NCBI GenBank assembly: GCA_946496415.1
Contig: CAMMGP010000003.1
Location: 1-19,634, forward strand
From: an uncultured Clostridia bacterium
GTDB taxonomy: Bacteria; Bacillota; Clostridia; Christensenellales; Aristaeellaceae
Direction: 5' to 3'
DNA length: 19,634 nucleotides
The notes beneath the pieces were generated by a model. The model was given only the letters and a program-made list of their open reading frames with translations, made no database searches and was not told where the DNA came from. Shown piece by piece: positions 15,103 to 19,634 of this stretch (position 1 is the first letter of the stretch; each line of letters starts with the position of its first letter). A program made the position numbers and the translations under genes.

Positions 15103-15123
15103 GTACCGTTTCTAATATATACT
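15095..15123 (+). promoter_or_regulatory. Possible activator-dependent promoter of rhaA
   Basis: TATACT (15118-15123) is a good -10, but 17 bp upstream there is only TTATTT (15095-15100), inside the preceding terminator's T tract. A weak -35 is common at AraC-activated promoters. A second candidate, TTGATC (15156-15161) with TATGCA (15180-15185) at 18 bp, is no better, so the true start of the catabolic transcript is unresolved. Confidence 0.35.
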
Positions 15124-15216
15124 GAAGATGGATTTAAGCTGCAAACGGCGAATACTTGATCGCGGACACCGTCACCTTTTATGCATACGCCACATATCAA
15201 GAAAGGATGAATTACC

Positions 15217-16467
15217 ATGAGCGAACGTTATCAGAGCGCGAAAAAACTCTATGAGGCATGGGGCGTCGATGTGGAAGCCGCGCTGAACGCCCTGAAGAAC
15301 ACGCCCATCAGCGTCCATTGCTGGCAGGGCGACGACGTCATCGGCCTGGAGGGCAGCGGTCGCGCGCTCTCCGGCGGCATCCAGACCACGGGCAATTACC
15401 CCGGCCGCGCCCGCAACTTTGAGGAACTGAAGGCGGACTTTGTCAAGGCCATGAGCCTCGTCCCCGGCAAAAAGCGCATCAGCCTGCATGCCAGCTATGC
15501 CATCTTCGCCCCCGGCGAACAGGTGGATCGCGACCAGCTTCAGCCGCGGCATTTCGATCCCTGGATCGACTTCGCCCGCGAGAACGGCCTTGGCATCGAC
15601 TTTAATCCCACCTTCTTCAGCCATCCGATGGTGAAGGACAACCTGACGCTCTCCTCCCCGGATGAGGAAGTGCGCTCTTTCTGGGTGCGCCATGGCATCC
15701 AGTGCCGTCGCATCTCCGCCTATATCGCCGAGAAACTGAACGACCACGTGCTGTGCAACGTCTGGATTCCGGACGGCTACAAGGACGTGCCCGCCGACCG
15801 CCTCTCCCCGCGTCTGCGCCTGAAGAAGAGCCTGGACGAGATCTTCGCCGAGAAACTCCCGGGCGTCATCGACTGTGTGGAGAGCAAGGTGTTTGGCATC
15901 GGCATGGAGGCCTACACCGTTGGTTCCTCTGAGTTTTATATCAGCTATGCCGGCACGCATCCCGGCGTTTACGACCTGCTGGACAACGGCCACTATCACC
16001 CCACCGAGGTGGTCAGCGACAAGATTCCCAGCCTGCTGGCTTTCTTTGACAAGGTGCCGCTGCACGTCACCCGCGGCGTGCGCTGGGACAGCGACCACGT
16101 CGTGCTCTATGAGGACGAACTCAAGGAGATCGCCAAGGAGATCGTCCGCAACGACGCTTTGGAGCGCGTGCTCATCGGCCTGGACTTCTTCGACGCCTCC
16201 ATCAACCGCATTGCCGCCTGGGTGGTGGGCACGCGCAGCATGGAAAAAGCGCTGCTCTTTGCCCTGCTCCAGCCGTGGGACGAGATGAAGAAGATGCAGG
16301 AGGATTGCCGCTTTACCGAACTTATGATGATGAACGAGGAGATCAAGACGCTGCCCTTCAGCGATATCTGGGAGCACTACTGCGAGACGCAAGGCGTGCC
16401 CGGCGGCCGCGAGTGGTACGACGTCGTCGCCCAGTACGAAAAGGACGTCCTTCTCAAGCGCAATTAA
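15217..16467 (+). CDS. rhaA: L-rhamnose isomerase
   Basis: This cytoplasmic metal-dependent isomerase converts L-rhamnose to L-rhamnulose, the first catabolic step. Its 416 residues match the usual length of about 420. The sequence is RhaA-like from end to end: QGDDVIGLEG (about 37-46), GIDFNPTFFSHP (about 126-137), YISYAGTHPGVYDLLDNGHYHP and PLHVTRGVRWDSDH. Acidic and histidine residues at D256, H283, D291, D293 and D323 fall at a constant offset of 11 from the metal ligands I recall for the E. coli enzyme (D267, H294, D302, D304, D334). The start ATG at 15217 has AAAGGA about ten bases upstream. It is followed after 118 bases by the aldolase gene and then rhaB, an isomerase-aldolase-kinase order. 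Confidence 0.97.
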   Translation: MSERYQSAKKLYEAWGVDVEAALNALKNTPISVHCWQGDDVIGLEGSGRALSGGIQTTGNYPGRARNFEELKADFVKAMSLVPGKKRISLHASYAIFAPGEQVDRDQLQPRHFDPWIDFARENGLGIDFNPTFFSHPMVKDNLTLSSPDEEVRSFWVRHGIQCRRISAYIAEKLNDHVLCNVWIPDGYKDVPADRLSPRLRLKKSLDEIFAEKLPGVIDCVESKVFGIGMEAYTVGSSEFYISYAGTHPGVYDLLDNGHYHPTEVVSDKIPSLLAFFDKVPLHVTRGVRWDSDHVVLYEDELKEIAKEIVRNDALERVLIGLDFFDASINRIAAWVVGTRSMEKALLFALLQPWDEMKKMQEDCRFTELMMMNEEIKTLPFSDIWEHYCETQGVPGGREWYDVVAQYEKDVLLKRN

Positions 16468-16484
16468 ATGACCGGATTGCCGCT

Positions 16485-16513
16485 GGGCGGAGGCTGTGCG
16501 AAGGCTTCCGCCC
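16485..16513 (+). other. Intercistronic hairpin between rhaA and the aldolase gene
   Basis: GGGCGGAGGC (16485-16494) pairs with GCTTCCGCCC (16504-16513) as a ten-pair stem with one G-T pair and a nine-base loop. No T tract follows, so it is more likely an mRNA processing or stability element than a terminator. A small GTACC/GGTAC dyad (16537-16549) follows. Confidence 0.5.
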
Positions 16514-16585
16514 CGCTGGCGTGTTTTGCCACGATTGTACCGGGGGTACCTATCGAATACATTTTAGAAAAGGAGCACGAGAACT

Positions 16586-17311
16586 ATGAACGATTTCCAG
16601 AAGAAGTATGCCGCGCAGATCGAAGAACTGGTGGCGGCGGCGAACCGTCTGGCAGAATTGGGGTTTGTGACGAGTCAGGGCGGCAATCTTTCACTGCGCG
16701 CGGCGGAGAACGTCATTCTCATCACGCCCACCAAGGTGGCCAAGGCGGAGGTTGCCTTTGACGACATCTGCGCCATCGACATGGAAGGCAATGTCATCCA
16801 CACCTCCAACGGCCGCAAGCCTACCGGCGAATGGCCGTTCCACCTGCGCATCATGCAGAAGCGCCCGGACGTCAAGGGCATCATCCACGCGCATCCGCCC
16901 ATCCTCACCGGCTTTGCCATCACCGGCAGCGACCTGATGCAGCGGGCCTACCTGCCCGAGCCGGTCATCGAGGTCGGCCCGATGATCATGGTGCCCTACG
17001 CGCTGCCCTTGAGCGACGAACTTGCCATGAAGTTCGACGCCTGCATCGCCCGTTCCAACGGCTTCCTCATGGAGAGCCACGGCTGCGTCATGGTCAGCCC
17101 GGACGGCCTGAAGCGCTGCCTTGAGATGATGGAGATGATGGAGGCGCAGGGTCAGTCCATGATGGTGGCCAAGGCGATGGGCGGTCTGCGCAGCATGGAC
17201 AGCGCCCATGTGGACGAATTGGAGCAGGTGCTCAAGGCCCGCAATCTGCCGATGCCGGGCCTGCCGGGCGCGGTGAAGAAACTCTCCGACATTTTCGTCT
17301 GCGAATCGTAA
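16586..17311 (+). CDS. rhaD: Class II aldolase, probable rhamnulose-1-phosphate aldolase
   Basis: This 241-residue zinc-dependent class II aldolase/adducin-family enzyme probably cleaves L-rhamnulose 1-phosphate to dihydroxyacetone phosphate and L-lactaldehyde. Seen: the GNLSLR phosphate loop (about 33-38), catalytic-acid E82 in TGEWPFH, zinc ligands H101 and H103 in HAHP, and H165 in ESHG. It is shorter than E. coli RhaD (about 274) and nearer to FucA (about 215) in size and spacing, so by family alone it could be called a fuculose-phosphate aldolase. The position between rhaA and rhaB supports the rhamnulose role. It starts at ATG 16586 with AAAGGAG upstream. The gene symbol rests on context more than on sequence. 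Confidence 0.85.
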   Translation: MNDFQKKYAAQIEELVAAANRLAELGFVTSQGGNLSLRAAENVILITPTKVAKAEVAFDDICAIDMEGNVIHTSNGRKPTGEWPFHLRIMQKRPDVKGIIHAHPPILTGFAITGSDLMQRAYLPEPVIEVGPMIMVPYALPLSDELAMKFDACIARSNGFLMESHGCVMVSPDGLKRCLEMMEMMEAQGQSMMVAKAMGGLRSMDSAHVDELEQVLKARNLPMPGLPGAVKKLSDIFVCES

Positions 17312-17460
17312 GATAGCGGGCGGTTTTTCGGCAAAACCCGCGAACCATTCGCGTCCGCCTTGCCCCCGCTCAGGCGTTATCGGTCAAGTATATCGACGGC
17401 GCCGGGTGGGGGCGCTCCTTTAAGGCAGGGGAACGATCCAAAGAACAGGAGGCACGATTC
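17312..17460 (+). other. Intercistronic region before rhaB
   Basis: The 149 bases contain two possible hairpins: GGTTTT with AAAACC around 17322-17338, and GCGCC with GGCGC around 17399-17415. TATATC lies near 17389 but has no matching -35 at normal spacing. I see neither a clear terminator nor a clear promoter, so rhaB is most simply read as part of the rhaA transcript. Confidence 0.4.
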
Positions 17461-18957
17461 ATGAAGAAGGCGTTGAATCTCTTAGGGTTCGATTTCGGCG
17501 CTTCCAGCGGCCGCGCCATGTTGGGCTCTCTCAATGATGGTAAATTGACCATTGAGGAGGTGCACCGTTTTTCCAACGACCCGGTGAAGCTTTGCGGCCG
17601 CTTTGTCTGGGACATACCGCGCCTGTTTTACGAAATGAAGCAGGCGTTGCTCAAGTTGTCCCGAAGCGGTCTGACGGTGGACGCCATCGGCATCGACACC
17701 TGGGGCGTCGATTTTGGCCTTCTGGATAAGAACGGTCATTTGCTGGGCTTGCCCGTCCACTACCGCGACGCGCGCACGGAGGGCATGCCGGAAAAGGTGC
17801 GCAAGATCATTTCAGATGAGGAGTTGTTTTCGCGCACAGGCATCGCCTTTAACAGTTTCAATACGCTCTATCAACTCTATGCCATGAAGGATGAAGGGGA
17901 CCCCACGCTGGAAAGCGCGAGCGAACTCCTGTTCATGCCCGATCTGCTGGCCTACTTCCTCACCCGGGAAAAGGGCACGGAGTACACGGCGGCTTCGACC
18001 AGCCAGCTGCTCAACCCCTATACGCGCGACTGGGATCGCGAACTGATGGAGAAACTGGGCATTCCCGCGCGCATCTTCGGCGAAGTGAAACTGCCCGGGA
18101 CGGCGCGCGGCACGCTGCTTCCGGAGATCGCTAAAGAGTGCGGCGTGGCGGAGATCCCCGTCATCGCCGTTGGCGGACATGATACGGCCAGCGCTGTAGC
18201 CGCCGTGCCCGCGCGGGAGAAAGATTTTGCCTATATCAGTTCCGGCACCTGGTCGCTTTTGGGCGCGGAGATCGAAAAGCCGCTGTGCGCCGAAGGCGTG
18301 ATGAAGGCCAACTACACCAACGAGGGCGGGGTGGACGGTTCCATCCGACTTTTGAAAAACATCATGGGTCTGTGGATCATCCAGGAGTGCAAGCGCGAAT
18401 GGGATCGCCGCGGCGCTGAGACGAGTTTTGGGGAACTGGTGGAATTGTCCATGCAGGCCCCCGCGTTTAAAGCCATCATCGACGTGGACGATTCCGGGTT
18501 CCTCGCGCCCGGCGACATGCCTGCGCGCATACAGGCGTACTGCGAAAAGAGCGGGCAGGCAGTTCCGGAGGGTAAGGGAGAGATCAGCCGCGTGATCTAC
18601 GAGAGTCTGGCGCTGAAGTACCGCTGGGCGATCGAGAGGCTGGAAGAGGACATGCTGAAAAAGCCGATCGAGGCGCTGCACATCGTCGGCGGCGGTAGCA
18701 AGAACGCGCTTTTGAACCAGTTCACGGCGGAAGCCATCCGGCGGCCTGTGATCGCCGGGCCGGACGAGGGCACGATTATCGGCAACCTGCTGGTGCAGGC
18801 GCAGGCCCTGGGCGCAATCGGCGGCATGCGCGCGCTGCGGCAGGTAGTAGAGGATTCTTTCCCCACGCAGACCTTCCTGCCGGAGACGGACGGCAAGGCC
18901 TGGGATGAGGCCTACAGCCGCTACCTGCAAATCTGCGGCGGCGCGCGTTTGCTTTGA
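17461..18957 (+). CDS. rhaB: Rhamnulokinase
   Basis: This FGGY-family sugar kinase phosphorylates L-rhamnulose at C1 with ATP. Its 498 residues are usual for RhaB. Seen: N-terminal phosphate-1 motif GFDFGASSGRAMLG (9-22), GIDTWGVDFGLL (77-88), catalytic-base D241 in GGHDTASAV, the SSGTWSLLG block (260-268), and the C-terminal adenosine-site region with HIVGGGSKNALLNQF. SSGTWSLLG and GASSGRA are characteristic of rhamnulokinases rather than of xylulokinases or glycerol kinases. The start ATG at 17461 is preceded by AGGAGG. It is the last gene of the catabolic group; the terminator lies 126 bases beyond the stop. Confidence 0.96.
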   Translation: MKKALNLLGFDFGASSGRAMLGSLNDGKLTIEEVHRFSNDPVKLCGRFVWDIPRLFYEMKQALLKLSRSGLTVDAIGIDTWGVDFGLLDKNGHLLGLPVHYRDARTEGMPEKVRKIISDEELFSRTGIAFNSFNTLYQLYAMKDEGDPTLESASELLFMPDLLAYFLTREKGTEYTAASTSQLLNPYTRDWDRELMEKLGIPARIFGEVKLPGTARGTLLPEIAKECGVAEIPVIAVGGHDTASAVAAVPAREKDFAYISSGTWSLLGAEIEKPLCAEGVMKANYTNEGGVDGSIRLLKNIMGLWIIQECKREWDRRGAETSFGELVELSMQAPAFKAIIDVDDSGFLAPGDMPARIQAYCEKSGQAVPEGKGEISRVIYESLALKYRWAIERLEEDMLKKPIEALHIVGGGSKNALLNQFTAEAIRRPVIAGPDEGTIIGNLLVQAQALGAIGGMRALRQVVEDSFPTQTFLPETDGKAWDEAYSRYLQICGGARLL

Positions 18958-19083
18958 GCAGAAGGTATCATTCCCAAAGGATTGCTAGCCCTCCGTCGTT
19001 TTTCTGAGAAGGAACGGCGCGCCGTTAAGAGACGCGACGAGGCGAAATCATTGGAAACCGTTTCCCGCCAGGAGAGGGGGGAG
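18958..19083. repeat. Non-coding stretch with two perfect palindromes
   Basis: No gene is seen between the rhaB stop and the terminator. AACGGCGCGCCGTT (19013-19026) is a perfect 14-bp palindrome, and GGAAAC-C-GTTTCC (19053-19065) is a perfect 13-bp odd-centred palindrome of the kind bound by LacI-family regulators. Their purpose downstream of an operon is unknown. Confidence 0.5.
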
Positions 19084-19123
19084 ACCGGCGCGGACAGCGA
19101 CTTTTGCCGTCCGCGCCGGTTTT
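19084..19123 (+). terminator. Terminator of the rhamnose catabolic genes
   Basis: ACCGGCGCGGAC (19084-19095) pairs perfectly with GTCCGCGCCGGT (19109-19120) and TTTTCT follows. Stem and tail closely match the terminator at 92-128. Confidence 0.88.
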
Positions 19124-19232
19124 CTGTGTGAGGGAGCGCTTTTGGCCACGCAATTTTGCAGAAATCCCCAAAAGGCCATCGGGTGCAATCGCGTTCGTCC
19201 ATCGTTCAGCCATAAGTAAGGGAGCCAAAAAC

Positions 19233-19299
19233 TCACCGGAATTGTATCAATTCTGGTGACAGTCTGTCATCACATGCTTGCATGGACAAGCATGTGATG
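19233..19299. repeat. Three abutting dyads near the mobile-element edge
   Basis: TCACCGGAATTG pairs with CAATTCTGGTGA around TAT (19233-19259). TGACAG-T-CTGTCA is a 13-bp dyad at 19257-19269. CATCACATGCTTG pairs perfectly with CAAGCATGTGATG around CATGGA (19268-19299, 13 bp). The three overlap or abut by one to three bases and lack T tracts. They may be recombinase or regulator sites, or remnants of an inserted element; I do not recognise the set. Confidence 0.55.
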
Positions 19300-19321
19300 T
19301 CTGTTTCTGCTGTGGCGCAAA

Positions 19322-19390
19322 ATGATATTTCCCGCAACGCCTGCGCAGTCTATTCGGGAGCCATAAGAAAGTAATATCATATTTCTCGCA
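19322..19390. repeat. Imperfect direct repeat beside the recombinase gene
   Basis: ATGATATTTCCCGCA (19322-19336) recurs as ATCATATTTCTCGCA (19376-19390), 13 of 15 identical, 54 bases apart. The position just beyond the 3' end of the recombinase gene is where an attachment site or accessory recombinase site might lie; that is inference. Confidence 0.4.
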
Positions 19391-19392
19391 GG

Positions 19393-19418
19393 AACGGCAT
19401 GGCTCTGGTCATGCCGTT
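19393..19418. other. Hairpin at the 3' end of the recombinase gene
   Basis: AACGGCATG (19393-19401) pairs perfectly with CATGCCGTT (19410-19418) around an eight-base loop. It overlaps the stop codon that the recombinase would use if its frameshift were absent (TGA at 19411-19409). It may end or stabilise that transcript, although no T tract follows on the minus strand. Confidence 0.45.
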
Positions 19419-19425
19419 TCCTGTC

Positions 19426-19634
19426 TCAGCAGTTCTTCCACCGGGATAAAGCCACAAGGTCGTAGGAGATACGGATGTTCTGCCGCCGTTTGCCGCTGCT
19501 CTTGTCCGGCACTTCAATGTAGATCGCCTTCACAAGCTCCCGCAGCGCATACGGCGTAAGTTCGTCCAAATCCTCGTATTTGTGTACCCGCTGGATGAAC
19601 TGCTCCAAGTTTTCAATCTGTCGTTCCTGTACTT
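19426..19634 (-). CDS. C-terminal end of a large serine recombinase, frameshifted
   Basis: Only the last 69 or so residues lie in the window; the gene continues beyond its right edge. The visible part (ERQIENLEQFIQRV, then LDELTPYALRELVKAIY and PDKSSGKRRQNIRISYDLV) matches the DUF4368 C-terminal region of TnpX/TndX-like large serine recombinases, which move Tn4451- and Tn5397-type elements in Clostridia. After ISYDLV the frame reads ALSRWKNC and stops. In the +1 frame the DNA instead reads FIPVEELLRQETA to a stop at 19409, the expected family ending. One missing G at about 19452-19453 (GTGGC in place of GTGGGC) explains this. It may be a decayed gene or a sequence error. Confidence 0.75.
   Translation of the reverse strand, partial: VQERQIENLEQFIQRVHKYEDLDELTPYALRELVKAIYIEVPDKSSGKRRQNIRISYDLVALSRWKNC

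Noticed and set aside
15139..15154. TGCAAACG stretch upstream of rhaA as a catabolite-repression (cre) site
   Set aside because: Only the first half fits the cre consensus; the second half mismatches at several positions, so I do not list it.
1..19634. CRISPR array, tRNA or rRNA genes, toxin-antitoxin or phage-defence genes
   Set aside because: I looked for regularly spaced repeats, cloverleaf-like segments and small paired genes and found none I could support.

Overview
The window looks like a chromosomal segment of a high-GC member of the Bacillota (Clostridia-like, probably gut-associated). The evidence is strong GGAGG-type ribosome binding sites, a T-box leader, a YesM/YesN two-component pair, Bacillota-style sugar ABC transporters, and the end of a DUF4368-type large serine recombinase. 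This assignment is inference from gene content; no rRNA or tRNA is present.

Region 1 (1-4265) is a LysR-type regulator (minus) divergent from a three-gene ABC transporter of the TrpX/PF04392 type: binding protein, permease, ATPase (plus). The two promoters lie back to back and share one palindromic -35 hexamer inside a perfect 19-bp dyad. The transporter mRNA then begins with a complete T-box leader. Aligned on the family pattern, its specifier codon is TTC, which predicts control by uncharged tRNA-Phe and so a phenylalanine (or aromatic precursor) transporter. A strong terminator closes the unit.

Region 2 (4266-9250) is a four-gene L-rhamnose-type ABC import operon in the order ATPase, permease, permease, binding protein (rhaT-rhaP-rhaQ-rhaS), with a recognisable promoter in front and a bidirectional terminator behind.

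Region 3 (9284-13589, minus) is a sensing cassette: YesM-like histidine kinase, YesN-like response regulator, and a lipoprotein paralogue of the rhamnose-binding protein. The genes are joined by two ATGA stop/start overlaps. This resembles the binding-protein/LytS/YesN arrangement known for xylose (XylFII-LytS-YesN) and suggests extracellular rhamnose sensing. The kinase lacks a normal start codon at its expected N-terminus.

Region 4 (13917-19123, plus) holds an AraC-type cupin regulator (TTG start) and then the catabolic genes: L-rhamnose isomerase (rhaA), a class II aldolase in the rhaD role, and rhamnulokinase (rhaB). Together with the transporter they would take L-rhamnose to dihydroxyacetone phosphate and L-lactaldehyde. 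No mutarotase or lactaldehyde reductase is present.

Region 5 (19124-19634) is an apparently more AT-rich non-coding stretch with several strong dyads and a direct repeat. It leads into the C-terminal end (minus, cut by the window edge) of a large serine recombinase whose last residues are frameshifted. It looks like the edge of an integrated mobile element.
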